In this document: one piece after another, positions 17,793 to 26,718 of the stretch
Position numbering within the stretch: the first letter of the stretch is position 1
Layout: each line of letters begins with the position of its first letter
Notes under the pieces: model-generated
Seen by the model: only the letters and a program-made list of their open reading frames with translations
Told to the model about the DNA's origin: nothing
The model's database searches: none
Assembly (NCBI GenBank): GCA_965116445.1
Contig: OZ220688.1
Coordinates: 3,844,001-3,908,000, forward strand
Direction: 5' to 3'
Origin: Multivorans sp965116445
GTDB lineage: Bacteria > Acidobacteriota > Thermoanaerobaculia > Multivoradales > Multivoraceae
DNA: 64,000 nucleotides
Program-made: the position numbers and the translations under genes

Positions 17793-18860
17793 ATGGAGTT
17801 CTGGACCAAGACCGTCGCCGCACCGACCCGCGCCGCCGAGTTCGCCCTCGAGGCTGAGGACCGGGGTTGGGACGGCATCGACGTCGTCGATTCGCAGAAC
17901 CTCTCCGGAGACCCGTACGTCTTTCTCGCCCTGGCGTCGACGACGACCAGGAAGCTGGGACTCGCGACTTCGGTGACGAATCCGGTCACGCGGCACCCCG
18001 CGGTCACCGCATCCTCGACCCTCTCCGTGCAACTGCTGTCACGCGGCCGGATGGTCCTGGGCATCGGCCGAGGTGACAGCGCGCTGGCCCACCTCGGCCG
18101 TGCGCCCGCGCGCTTGCGATGGTTCGAGAACCACATGGTCAACCTGCAGGCGTACCTGCGCGGCGAGGACGTCGCGTTCGAGGACGCCGGCATCGCGGAC
18201 GAAGCCGCGCCGCTTGCCGAGAAGCTCGGCCTGGCGCACGGTCCCTCGACCAGCGCCATCCGCTGGATCGGCGACGGGCCGAAGGTGCCCGTCGAGGTCG
18301 CGGCCACCGGACCGAAGGTGATCGGAATCGCCGCCCGCCAAGCCGACCGCGTCATGCTCGCCGTCGGCGCCGACCCGAAACGCGTCGCCTGGGGAATCGA
18401 GACGGCGCGCAAGGCCGCCGCCGAGGCCGGCCGCGATCCGGACTCGCTCAAGTTCGGCGCCTATGTGAACCTCGTCTGCTCTGACGATCCGGCCGTCGGC
18501 CGCGAGCTCGGTCGGGCCACGACCGGCCTGTTCGCCCGTTTCTCCGTGATGTACGGGGAGATCGCCGGACCCGCCGACGAGCGCGAGACCGAGGTGTTCC
18601 GCAAGCTCCACGAAAGCTACGACATGACCGCCCACGGCCGCGAGGGCGGGCAGCAAACCGCCGCGCTGACGGACGAGTTCATCGACCGCTACGCAATCAT
18701 CGGCGGCCCGAAGCACTGCGCGGCGCGGATCGAGGCGCTGCTCGATCTCGGGGTCGACAAGTTCGCGGTCACCGGCCCCAACTTCGCGTCGCCGAGCCCC
18801 CCGGCGCGGGAAGCCGCCGAGCGAGTCACGGACGACGTCCTGCCGCGGCTGCGGGGCTAG
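17793..18860 (+). CDS. LLM-class (F420-dependent type) oxidoreductase
   Basis: 355 residues; the start follows CGGAGGAG by about 8 nt. The TIM-barrel luciferase-like fold is shown by WDGIDVVDSQNLSGDPYVFLAL, TSVTNPVTRHPAVTAS and RGRMVLGIGRGDSALAHLG, which resemble F420-dependent methylene-H4MPT reductase-like proteins. Cofactor could be F420H2 or FMNH2. An SDR gene follows 119 bp downstream on the same strand and may share a pathway. Substrate unknown. Confidence 0.87.
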   Translation: MEFWTKTVAAPTRAAEFALEAEDRGWDGIDVVDSQNLSGDPYVFLALASTTTRKLGLATSVTNPVTRHPAVTASSTLSVQLLSRGRMVLGIGRGDSALAHLGRAPARLRWFENHMVNLQAYLRGEDVAFEDAGIADEAAPLAEKLGLAHGPSTSAIRWIGDGPKVPVEVAATGPKVIGIAARQADRVMLAVGADPKRVAWGIETARKAAAEAGRDPDSLKFGAYVNLVCSDDPAVGRELGRATTGLFARFSVMYGEIAGPADERETEVFRKLHESYDMTAHGREGGQQTAALTDEFIDRYAIIGGPKHCAARIEALLDLGVDKFAVTGPNFASPSPPAREAAERVTDDVLPRLRG

Positions 18861-18979
18861 CAGCCCGCCTTCTCCCTCAGGCCTCTCCACTCCAGTAGAG
18901 TCGCCGCCCGCCCGCGGGCTGAGTCGGCAGCTCGACGCTCCAGGCGTCACGGGCCCAAACCCCACGGAGGGAACCGAGC

Positions 18980-19858
18980 ATGGAGATCCACGGTCAATCG
19001 GCAGTCATCACCGGCGGCGGCAACGGCATCGGCCGCGCCCTCGCCCTCGCCCTGGCGCGGGAAGGCGCAAACGTCGCGGTCGCCGACCTGGAGCAGGACG
19101 CCGCGGCCAGTGTCGCCCGTGAAGTGGAGGCCCTTGGCGTGCGCGCGATCGCGGCAGGCGTCGACGTGGCGCGCGAGGAGGACCTGGAGCGCCTGGCCGA
19201 CGAGGCCTGGTCGGCCTTCGGATCGGTCGAGTTGCTGTTCAACAACGCCGGCGTCGGGGCGCCGCGCGGACCCGTCCATCAGTCGACGGCCGACGACGTG
19301 CGATGGGTGCTCGGCGTGAACCTCGAGGGCGTGCTGAACGGGATTCGCGTATTCACGCCCCGGTTCATCGAAGGCGGCAGGGAATCCCGGATCATCAACA
19401 CCGGGTCCGAACACAGCCTCGGCATTCCCTTCCCCGGCACCGCGATCTACACGGCCTCGAAGCACGCGGTCCTCGCGATCTCCGACATCCTGCGGATGGA
19501 ACTGCCCGAGCATGTCGGCGTCAGCGTCTTCTGCCCCGGCTGGGTCGCCACGAGCATCTGGCGCTCCGCCGAAAGGCGACCTGAAGACCTGGGCGGTCCC
19601 ACGGAAGTCGACCCGGCCGCCGGCGCGCTCACCGAGCAGTTCGCGATGCCCGCGGCAGAGGCAGCCGACATCGTCCTCCAGGGAATCCGCGAAGACCGCT
19701 ACTTCCTGCTCACCCACCCGCACGCGATCGAGTACGCCCAGCGCCGCTGGCAGGAAGTCGAGGCCGCCTTCGCCGACCAGGCGCCGCGTTACGAAGGCGA
19801 CGACCGCTACGACGTAGCCAAGGTGATCGCCCGGCTCCAGGCCCAGCGGGGCGGCTGA
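18980..19858 (+). CDS. short-chain dehydrogenase/reductase
   Basis: 292 residues; GGAGGGAACC precedes the start. Cofactor motif TGGGNGIG (11-18), NNAG (88-91), and the catalytic Ser143, Tyr157 and Lys161 (YTASK) are complete, so it should be an active NAD(P)-dependent oxidoreductase. ADLEQD at the end of beta2 suggests NAD(H) preference. The C-terminal extension (about 190-292, with FLLTHPHAIEYAQRRW) is found in SDRs annotated as cyclopentanol- or steroid-type dehydrogenases; substrate unknown. Confidence 0.9.
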   Translation: MEIHGQSAVITGGGNGIGRALALALAREGANVAVADLEQDAAASVAREVEALGVRAIAAGVDVAREEDLERLADEAWSAFGSVELLFNNAGVGAPRGPVHQSTADDVRWVLGVNLEGVLNGIRVFTPRFIEGGRESRIINTGSEHSLGIPFPGTAIYTASKHAVLAISDILRMELPEHVGVSVFCPGWVATSIWRSAERRPEDLGGPTEVDPAAGALTEQFAMPAAEAADIVLQGIREDRYFLLTHPHAIEYAQRRWQEVEAAFADQAPRYEGDDRYDVAKVIARLQAQRGG

Positions 19859-20017
19859 GTCCGCGGGCGGCCGCCCGGGTCGACGCGAGCCGCAGCCGAG
19901 CAGACGGTGGAACGCCGACGCGGGCGTCTTGGACTGGTCGGGTCCCTGCCCGCGCGTCCATTCGTCACGCATGAGGCCCTCGCGCTCGCAGCCGACGCGC
20001 TGACCAAGGGCCGTATC

Positions 20018-20073
20018 GACGCTTCGCGGCGCTCTTTTCTCGGAAGCCGACGGGGACGTCGGCGCACCCAGTT
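20018..20073 (+). repeat. dispersed palindromic element, type A, copy
   Basis: GCTTCGCGGCGCTC, spacer TTTTCTCGGAAG, hairpin CCGACGGGGACGTCGG and end GCGCACCCAG. The hairpin 2 stem carries a paired C-to-A/G-to-T change relative to the consensus, as expected if pairing is maintained. Between convergent genes. Confidence 0.78.
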
Positions 20074-20075
20074 GG

Positions 20076-21155
20076 TCAAGAAGCTGCCGGGTTTGGCGCC
20101 AGGTGGGCGAAGGGGGCTACGTCGCGGGTCTCGCGGTAGCAGTCGACGATCGGTTCGAGGTCGCTCGGGCTGGCGCCGTGCAGGATGACGCCGTCGGCGC
20201 CGAGGTCGAACTGGCCGCGGATCTTCTCGACGCAGCGCTCGGGTGAGCCGGTGGCGGCGGGGGCCAGCCACGCCTCCGGGATGAGCGTGGCGATCCGTTC
20301 GAGTTCCTCGGTGGACGCGAAGCTGTCGATCGCGCCGCGAAAGCCGGCGACCAGGGGATCGGCGCGAAAGCGCGCCAGGACCTTCGGATCCCAGCGGTTC
20401 GTCTCGACCATCAGGTCGCCGTAGGCCTGCAGGTAGGTCGCCATCCGGCCAACCGTCTTCTTGAGGCGGACCGCCTCGGGCAGATGGTCTCCGACGGTCG
20501 CGAAGCAGGACCACACGCGGACCGACGCCGGGTCGCGGCCGGCCTGTTCCGCCGCCCGCTTCACCGTGTCGACAGAGCGGGCGAGGGTTTCGTCGGTGAA
20601 GAAGGTATGGAGCACCACCGCGTCGAAGACCCGACCGCCGAGCGCCAGCGAGTTCGGGCCGAAGGCGGTCAGGGTCATCGGGGTCTCGTCGTGCGCCTCC
20701 GCGCCCAGGCGCAGCAGCGGGAAGCGACCCGCCGGCCCGTCGTGGCCGACGATCTTCTCGCCCCGCCACATCCGGCGCATCAGGCCGACGAAGTCCTCCA
20801 TCTGTGCGGTCGTGATCCGGGCCAGGCCGAGCGCGTCGAACACGCGGGCGATGCCGCGGCCGAGGCCCAGGGAGAAGCGGCCGCGGGTAAGGCGGTGCAT
20901 CGTCAGCGCGTACGAGGCCGTGATCAGCGGGTGGCGCGTGTTCTGGTTCGTTGCGGCGGTAGCGATGCCGAGTTCCGTCGAGCAGGCCGCGGCGGCGCCG
21001 GAGAGCGTGGCCGCCTCCTTGACGTTGAACCGCTCCGAGATGAACACGGAGCCGAAGCCCATCGCCTCGCCGGCGCGCACCTCCTCGAACAGTTCGGCCG
21101 GGGACTCGGGCTGGCCGGCGAGGGTGTAGAAGGCGAGTTCGTTCATTCGTTGCAT
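20076..21155 (-). CDS. LLM-class (F420-dependent type) oxidoreductase
   Basis: 359 residues from ATG 21155, preceded by GGAAGGATC. MGFGSVFISERFNVKEAATLSGAA, ATNQNTRHPLITAS and RGRFSLGLGRG are luciferase-like monooxygenase motifs, and the TVGDHLPEAVRLKKTVGRMATYLQ region resembles a TIGRFAM-type F420-dependent subfamily common in mycobacteria. It is downstream of the kinase/acyl-CoA dehydrogenase operon but separated by 182 bp filled with a type B repeat, so co-transcription is uncertain. Confidence 0.86.
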   Translation of the reverse strand: MQRMNELAFYTLAGQPESPAELFEEVRAGEAMGFGSVFISERFNVKEAATLSGAAAACSTELGIATAATNQNTRHPLITASYALTMHRLTRGRFSLGLGRGIARVFDALGLARITTAQMEDFVGLMRRMWRGEKIVGHDGPAGRFPLLRLGAEAHDETPMTLTAFGPNSLALGGRVFDAVVLHTFFTDETLARSVDTVKRAAEQAGRDPASVRVWSCFATVGDHLPEAVRLKKTVGRMATYLQAYGDLMVETNRWDPKVLARFRADPLVAGFRGAIDSFASTEELERIATLIPEAWLAPAATGSPERCVEKIRGQFDLGADGVILHGASPSDLEPIVDCYRETRDVAPFAHLAPNPAAS

Positions 21156-21177
21156 CGCGGCGATCCTTCCATGGAGC

Positions 21178-21320
21178 CGGCCTGCCGGCCGGCGCGTTCT
21201 TCCGGCCGCCTGCGGCGGCAGCCGGCGGGAACCCGTGTGGCGCGGTCTCGCGCCACACGCGAACCAGTCCGCGTGCCCGTCCTCGGGCGCGCGGATGGCA
21301 CGCCGGCGCACCCAGTGTGC
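21178..21320 (+). repeat. dispersed palindromic element, type B, longest copy
   Basis: Contains CCGGCCTGCCGGCCGG, GGCCGCCTGCGGC, left arm AGCCGGCGGGAACCC, hairpin GTGTGGCGCGG...CGCGCCACAC, hairpin CGCGTGCCCG...CGGGCGCGCG and right arm GCCGGCGCACCCAGTGTG. It fills the gap between the phosphotransferase and LLM genes. Confidence 0.83.
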
Positions 21321-21337
21321 GGCCTCGTGCCAATTTT

Positions 21338-22414
21338 CTACAGCAGCTCGGCGGAGTTCAGATCGAGGGCGTGGCGCGTGTGCCGCCTGGTCATCGCGAC
21401 GAACATCTCGTTGCCGCGTTCCGTCTCCTGGACCATCATCGAGGCGATCACGCAGACGCCGAAGCCGGCGAAGGCGCCGCGCCGGTAGTCGTTCCAGCAG
21501 GCGTCCCAGGAGTAATCGGCGATGCCGGCGGCGATCAGCCGCGCATGGTACTCGCGGACGATGTCCTGTTCGCACCGCAGGCGCCGTTCGCGCCGGAGGC
21601 TGCCACCGAGGAAGTAGGCGACGTCGCCGAGCGGCAGGCCGATCGTGATGCTCTGCCAGTCGACCGCCGTGATCGAGGGCGGCGACGTCCGCCGGTCGAT
21701 CAGCAGGTTGTCGAGCCGGTAGTCGACGTGGACGAGGGAGAAGGGCTCGGGAGCTTCGCCGGTCCAGGCCGAGTCGGCCTCGCCGTACAGGCCGAGGATC
21801 TCCCGCCGGTCGGCCTCGAGCCGGTCACCGTATCGCTCCAGGAACCCCGGCAGCAGGGTCTGGTAACGATGACGGAGGGCCGCCGAGAGTTCGGCGCTCG
21901 GCCGGCCCAGCCAACCCGTTTCGAGCAGAGCGGCGTCGTTCCAGCTCGGTGCGTGCAGGCCGGCGAGTTCCAGCACGGCGGCCCGCGCCACCTGCTCGTC
22001 GCAGCCCGCGATCTGGTCGCCCGGCACGGCCGGCGCTTCGTCGCTCATCAGCACGGCGAAGTGCGGGCCCTTTCCCTCGATCTCCGCGAAGTAGCAGCGC
22101 GGCGTCGAGATCGAGAGTCGGGGCTGGATCTCCTGGTAGAAGCGCACCTCCTTCAGGTAGTTGCGCAGCACGACGCCGGTTTCTCGGCTGGTCGGATCGG
22201 CGGAGGGGAACTTCCCCACCAACGTGCGCGGCGCGCCCCCGGCGCCTTCGCCGTACTCCAGCCGGTAGCGGACGCAGCGTCCGATCTGGCCGGTGCCGAT
22301 GTCGGAAGCCTCGAAGCCGAGCACCTCGACCTCGTGACCCGCGGCATGGAGTTGCTCCGCGAGCCACTCGGCGCTCATCTCCTCTGCGGTTGGAATGAAC
22401 GGCACCGGAGTCAA
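21338..22414 (-). CDS. phosphotransferase family protein (APH/ecdysteroid-kinase-like)
   Basis: 358 residues. Kinase-fold motifs are LVHVDYRLDNLLID (Brenner-type HxDxxxxN catalytic loop, about 242-251) and ITAVDWQS (metal-binding Asp), with a P-loop-like GTGQIGRCVRY and LVGKFPS lysine in the N-lobe. The family phosphorylates small hydroxylated substrates. Its start overlaps the stop of the solute-binding protein by 4 bp, placing it last in the acyl-CoA dehydrogenase operon. By analogy with ACAD10/11 and LvaA it could phosphorylate a hydroxyacyl-CoA; antibiotic resistance is less likely in this setting. Confidence 0.85.
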   Translation of the reverse strand: MTPVPFIPTAEEMSAEWLAEQLHAAGHEVEVLGFEASDIGTGQIGRCVRYRLEYGEGAGGAPRTLVGKFPSADPTSRETGVVLRNYLKEVRFYQEIQPRLSISTPRCYFAEIEGKGPHFAVLMSDEAPAVPGDQIAGCDEQVARAAVLELAGLHAPSWNDAALLETGWLGRPSAELSAALRHRYQTLLPGFLERYGDRLEADRREILGLYGEADSAWTGEAPEPFSLVHVDYRLDNLLIDRRTSPPSITAVDWQSITIGLPLGDVAYFLGGSLRRERRLRCEQDIVREYHARLIAAGIADYSWDACWNDYRRGAFAGFGVCVIASMMVQETERGNEMFVAMTRRHTRHALDLNSAELL

Positions 22415-24213
22415 TCTCCCGCTGGCCGTTCACGCCACCAGCCCGGACCGGTCCGCGACGGCCAGCCGTCGGGCGGCTTCGGCCACAGCAGGATCGTGCC
22501 CATCGGACCGAGCTCCACGCCCCGGATGTCGTTGCCCATCACCCACAGGAAGCTGACGTGGAACAGGAACAGGGCCGGCTGGTCCTGGTACACCTCGCGG
22601 TGGATTTCCCGGTAGATCGCGGTGCGTTTCTCGGTGTCCTGCTCGCGCTTGCCCAGTTCGAAGAGTTCATCGACTCTCGGGTTCGAGTAGCCGCCGCTGT
22701 TCCGGCCGCCGTCGTAGGCGTCGGTAGCCAACTGGTTGCGGAGGGAGTTCGGATCCTGGGTCGTGCCGACGATCGTCCCGAGCGCCTGGAAGTCGTGATC
22801 GAGGCGCTTCGCGTTCAGCGAAGCGCTCTCGTAGGCGCGGGTCACCATCTCGACCCCGAGCCGACGGAAGTCCTCGCGCAGGATGTCGAGCGTCGGCGGC
22901 ACGTAGGTCAGGCCGGCGGTGTACGCCAGTTCGAAGCTGAAGCGGACCCGCTCGCCGCCTGTTTCCTTGTAGCGCCAGCCCGTGTCCGGGTCGGCGAGCC
23001 AGCCAGCCTGATCGAGCAGTTCGGCGGCGCGTTCCAGGTCGTAGTCCAGGGCCCGCTCAAGGACCGCCGGTTCCCAGTCCCAGCGTTCCTTCACCATGTT
23101 GCCGTAGGAGCGCCGGTACAGACCGTGACCGACGCGCCGAAGCACCGTGTCCGCGTCGTAGGCATGGGCGAGCGCCCGACGCACCAGCGAGTCGATGAAG
23201 AACGGATTGCTGCCGTCCATGTTCCAGACGATGCCGAGCAGCAGGGCCGACGCGTGGCGGCCCTTCACGCCTCTCGCCTCGAACAGCGGACCTGTCGCCT
23301 GCCGGGCGAAGATGTTCGCGTCGACGTAGATCTGGTCGTACTCGCCTCCGAGGAACTGCAGGAAGGCGAGGTTCCGGTCCGGCTGGAACTTGAAGATCAT
23401 CGTCTTCGCTGCCGGCGGCGCACGGTCGAAGAGGTAGTGGTCCTCCCACCGCTCGAGGACCACCCGGTCGTTGTTCCGCCATTCCACGAAGCGGAACGGT
23501 CCGCTGCCGACGACGGCCTCGCGGCCGTAGCGGTTGTAGTAGGGCGAGGACCGGAGCGTCGGATCGGCCGCGCGCTCGGCGGCGTTGCCCACGATGTGGC
23601 GCGGCATGATCGGGAAGGCGAGCGCCTCCAGCCGGAGCTGCGGCGCCAGGAGCCCGGCGAAGTCGAAGCGCACGCGGTGGTCGCCCTCGGCCGTGGCCCC
23701 GAGGATCAGATCCCGCGGCGTCGGCCAGAAGCTCACCGGCACCCGCTCGTCGCGCAGGGCCTCGAGCGAGAACACGATGTCGTGCGCGGTCCAGGGTTCG
23801 CCGTCGTGCCAGCGAAGCTCGGGATTCAGATCCAGCGTGACGGAGTGCAGATCCTCCGACGGTTGCACGTCGAGGACGACGTTCGAGTTCCAGTCGTAGT
23901 CCGTCGGGCTGCCGTGGCGGACGACGAGCCACTCGAAGAGCATCCCGAACATCGTCCAGGCGGACGCCGCGCCGGACGGAAAGAGCGGGTTCAGCGTCGC
24001 CGGCTGGGAGAAATCGTGGCGGACGATCGTCGTCCCGCTCTCGGCCCGTTCCGGCTCGGCGACCGGATACAGCTCGTACAACGACGGCGGATCGACGAGA
24101 GGATCGGCCAGCGGGTCGTAGTCGCCGCCGACGTCAACGACGGGAAGGGGGCTGCCGCAGGCGCCGGCCACAAGGCCGGCCGCCACCGTGAGGTACAGCA
24201 GCCTTCCCCTCAC
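22411..24213 (-). CDS. family-5 extracellular solute-binding lipoprotein
   Basis: 600 residues with a lipobox (AAGLVAGACG, Cys19). The mature part follows the SBP_bac_5 plan: TTIVRHDFSQPATLNPLF, DLNPELRWHDGEPWTAHDIVFSLEAL, PFRFVEWRNNDRVVLERWEDHY and the C-terminal GYSNPRVDELFELGKREQD. Such proteins bind peptides or other solutes for an ABC importer. It overlaps genes on both sides by 4 bp, between an acyl-CoA dehydrogenase and a kinase-like gene, yet no permease or ATPase gene is nearby, so it either serves a transporter encoded elsewhere or has another binding role. Confidence 0.9.
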   Translation of the reverse strand: MRGRLLYLTVAAGLVAGACGSPLPVVDVGGDYDPLADPLVDPPSLYELYPVAEPERAESGTTIVRHDFSQPATLNPLFPSGAASAWTMFGMLFEWLVVRHGSPTDYDWNSNVVLDVQPSEDLHSVTLDLNPELRWHDGEPWTAHDIVFSLEALRDERVPVSFWPTPRDLILGATAEGDHRVRFDFAGLLAPQLRLEALAFPIMPRHIVGNAAERAADPTLRSSPYYNRYGREAVVGSGPFRFVEWRNNDRVVLERWEDHYLFDRAPPAAKTMIFKFQPDRNLAFLQFLGGEYDQIYVDANIFARQATGPLFEARGVKGRHASALLLGIVWNMDGSNPFFIDSLVRRALAHAYDADTVLRRVGHGLYRRSYGNMVKERWDWEPAVLERALDYDLERAAELLDQAGWLADPDTGWRYKETGGERVRFSFELAYTAGLTYVPPTLDILREDFRRLGVEMVTRAYESASLNAKRLDHDFQALGTIVGTTQDPNSLRNQLATDAYDGGRNSGGYSNPRVDELFELGKREQDTEKRTAIYREIHREVYQDQPALFLFHVSFLWVMGNDIRGVELGPMGTILLWPKPPDGWPSRTGPGWWRERPAGD

Positions 24214-25454
24214 GCGTTGCGCTTGATGTCGCGGAACGGGCCCTGGTCGGCGCGGTAGCCCTTCGGCATCCCGAGTACGCGCTCGGAGATGATGTTGCGC
24301 TGAATCTCGTCCGTGCCGCCGGCGATCGAGATCGCGGGCACCGACACCAGGACCTCCGCGATGATCCCGTCCGCGGCGGACTCAGGCCCGCTCAGCATCG
24401 CGTCGGCGCCCGAGATCATCGTGTGGACGTGGGAAGCCTGGCGCGCGATCGCGCTCGCCGCGAGCTTGCCGATCGACCCGGCGGGGATGATCTCCGTGGT
24501 CCCGGCCTTCCGCTTCGCCTCCGCGCCGTCGGAGGCGAGCCGCGCGCCGGTGTGCAGGCAGATGAGCTTCGCAATCTCCTGACGGGTTGCCGGATCCCGG
24601 ATCGCACCCGTCTCCCGGGCGCGCGGCAGGACGAGGTCGACCCGCCCCTCGCGCTGCGGGTACCAGGTGTAAGGCTCGGTCGCGATCCGCAGTTCCTCTT
24701 CGTACTCCGCGTAGATGGGCCCCTGCTTCGGCCCGTCGAGCGAGGACCCCCGAACCCGGCGGCTGAAGCCGCGCCGTTCGAAGGAGAGGGTGGTCTTCGC
24801 CACATGCCAGCCGTTGCCCTCTGCCCCGATCAGGTCCTCGGGCGCCACGACGGCGTTCGTCATGAAGACCTCGTTGAAGGACTGGTGACCGTTCATCTGC
24901 CGGAGCGGCCGCGCCTCGACTCCGGGCTGCCGCATGTCGAGCAGGAAGTAGCTGATCCCCTGGTGCTTCGGCACGTCCCAGTCCGTGCGCGCGACCAGGA
25001 GCCCGAAGTCCGCGTGGTGGGCGCTCGTGTTCCAGACCTTCTGGCCGTTGATGATCCACTTGCCGTCCTTGAACTCCGCCCGGGTGCTCAGGCCGGCCAG
25101 ATCGGAGCCGCTGCCGGGCTCGCTGAAGAGCTGGCACCAGGTGTGCTCGCCGGTCAGGATGGGCCGGAGGAAGCGCCGCTTCTGGTCATCCGAGCCGCAG
25201 GCCAGGATCGTCTCGGAGGCGAGGCCGCGCGGGCCGACCTGAGCGGCCGGCACCACGTCCCGCTCCCTGAAGACCTCGGCGACGACCGCGGTCTGGTCCA
25301 GCGTGAAGCCGCGCCCGAACCACTCCTCGGGCCAGTGGGGCGCCGCCCAGCCACCTTCGAGCAGGATCTCTCGCCATTCGATCAGGGGACGGTCGACGCG
25401 CCAGTGCGCGTCTAGCCAGGCCGAGACGTCGCGCCGGATCCGGTCCGGAGTCAT
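24210..25454 (-). CDS. acyl-CoA dehydrogenase
   Basis: 414 residues. FSEPGSGSDLAGLSTRAE, KVWNTSAHHADFGLLVARTD and the C-terminal AGGTDEIQRNIISERVLGMPK are acyl-CoA dehydrogenase motifs for FAD and substrate binding. A GG rather than an EG precedes the T of the C-terminal motif, so the catalytic base may be elsewhere or in the partner subunit. It overlaps its neighbours by 4 bp on both sides. The pair of unequal ACADs resembles heterotetrameric FadE/ChsE-type enzymes. Confidence 0.92.
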   Translation of the reverse strand: MTPDRIRRDVSAWLDAHWRVDRPLIEWREILLEGGWAAPHWPEEWFGRGFTLDQTAVVAEVFRERDVVPAAQVGPRGLASETILACGSDDQKRRFLRPILTGEHTWCQLFSEPGSGSDLAGLSTRAEFKDGKWIINGQKVWNTSAHHADFGLLVARTDWDVPKHQGISYFLLDMRQPGVEARPLRQMNGHQSFNEVFMTNAVVAPEDLIGAEGNGWHVAKTTLSFERRGFSRRVRGSSLDGPKQGPIYAEYEEELRIATEPYTWYPQREGRVDLVLPRARETGAIRDPATRQEIAKLICLHTGARLASDGAEAKRKAGTTEIIPAGSIGKLAASAIARQASHVHTMISGADAMLSGPESAADGIIAEVLVSVPAISIAGGTDEIQRNIISERVLGMPKGYRADQGPFRDIKRNA

Positions 25455-26551
25455 GCCGCGCCCTCCAGGATCGTCATCATCCGCTCGCGATGGATCGCCG
25501 GCGTGCCGAGCAGCACCTCGGAACCCTTGGCGCGCTTGAACCAGAGGTGGGTGTCGTTCTCCCAGGTGAAGCCGATGCCTCCCCGCAACTGGATGCCGGC
25601 TCGCGCCGCGCTCATGTAGGCGTCGGCGGCTGCCGCCTTCGCCATGCTCGCGGCGTAGGGCTCACCCTCGCCGGCGGCCAGGCAGCGGGCCGAGTGGTAG
25701 GTCAGCGCACGCGCGATCTCGATCTCCAGCAGCAGGTCGGCGCAGCGGTGCTTGAGCGCCTGGAAGGAACCGATCGGCCGCCCGAACTGGAAGCGCTCCT
25801 TCGTGTAGTTCACCGTGGTCTCGAACAGGTGCTGCGCGCCACCGATCATCTCGTGGGCCAGCGTTGAGGACATGAGGTCCCAGAGCCGGTCCAGCGTTTC
25901 GCCGTCCACTTCGCCGATCGCGCGGCCCGGAACGTCGGCGAACGTGACCCGGGACAGCCTGCGCGTCAGGTCCACGACCTGGAGCGGCTCGATCTCGAGG
26001 CCGGCCGCGCCGGACTCCACGGCGTAGAGACCAAGGCCCGAGTTCGCCCGCGCGACCACGACCAACAGATCGGCCACATGGGCGTCGACGACCATCGCGG
26101 CCGTTCCGGAGAGTCGGCCGCTGTCCGTCGCGCGGACCGAGCCGCCGACCCCGGAGGGGCTGTTCAGATCGTCGAGGACCAGCGTCGCGATCACGGAACC
26201 GGACGCGACTCCGGGAAGCAGCTCGGCCCGCGCGGATTCCTCCGCCGCCTCGATCAACGCGTTGCCGGCCATCACGGCCGAAGCGAGGAACGGACCGCAG
26301 AACAGCGTCCGCCCCATCTCCTCGGCGACGATGCCGAGTTCGACCGGCCCGCCGCCGGCGCCGCCGTAGGCTTCGGGAACGTGGATGCCGGCCAGTCCCG
26401 CATCCCCGCCGAGCTCCTGCCAGACGGCCGGATCGTGGCCCCTGTCCGTTGCCATCGTCTCGCGGACGACGGTGGTCGGCGACTTGTCGCGAAGCGCCCG
26501 CGACACGACATCGCGGAGAAGCTGTTGCTCGTTCGAGAACTCCGTCTGCAC
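25451..26551 (-). CDS. acyl-CoA dehydrogenase, smaller partner
   Basis: 366 residues from a GTG at 26551, with GGAG 8 nt upstream; the frame is open further but lacks coding character. The N-terminal QTEFSNEQQLLRDVV, PEAYGGAGGGPVELGIVAEEMG and C-terminal QLRGGIGFTWENDTHLWFKRA are typical of the shorter FadE28-like partner in two-subunit acyl-CoA dehydrogenases. It is the first gene of a four-gene operon with 4-bp overlaps throughout (26551 down to 21338), divergent from a TetR regulator. Confidence 0.9.
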   Translation of the reverse strand: MQTEFSNEQQLLRDVVSRALRDKSPTTVVRETMATDRGHDPAVWQELGGDAGLAGIHVPEAYGGAGGGPVELGIVAEEMGRTLFCGPFLASAVMAGNALIEAAEESARAELLPGVASGSVIATLVLDDLNSPSGVGGSVRATDSGRLSGTAAMVVDAHVADLLVVVARANSGLGLYAVESGAAGLEIEPLQVVDLTRRLSRVTFADVPGRAIGEVDGETLDRLWDLMSSTLAHEMIGGAQHLFETTVNYTKERFQFGRPIGSFQALKHRCADLLLEIEIARALTYHSARCLAAGEGEPYAASMAKAAAADAYMSAARAGIQLRGGIGFTWENDTHLWFKRAKGSEVLLGTPAIHRERMMTILEGAA

Positions 26552-26683
26552 GCTTCTTTCTCCAGTCGCTACGGCCCAGCTTCCGGAAACCAGGGTCCGC
26601 AGCGTAACCGAAGAGGCATCCTCGCCTGGAGCGGGGCGGGGATAGAGTCGAGAACGCTCCCAAGAGCCACAATCCGATGACGA

Positions 26684-26694
26684 GTGACAGTCAC
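26684..26694. promoter_or_regulatory. candidate TetR operator
   Basis: GTGACAGTCAC is a perfect 11-bp palindrome in the 167-bp gap between the acyl-CoA dehydrogenase operon and the divergent TetR gene, 24 bp before the latter's start. Position and symmetry suit a TetR-type operator, but no second copy was seen. Confidence 0.35.
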
Positions 26695-26718
26695 GATCTT
26701 GCTTGATCCAAGCCAGGC

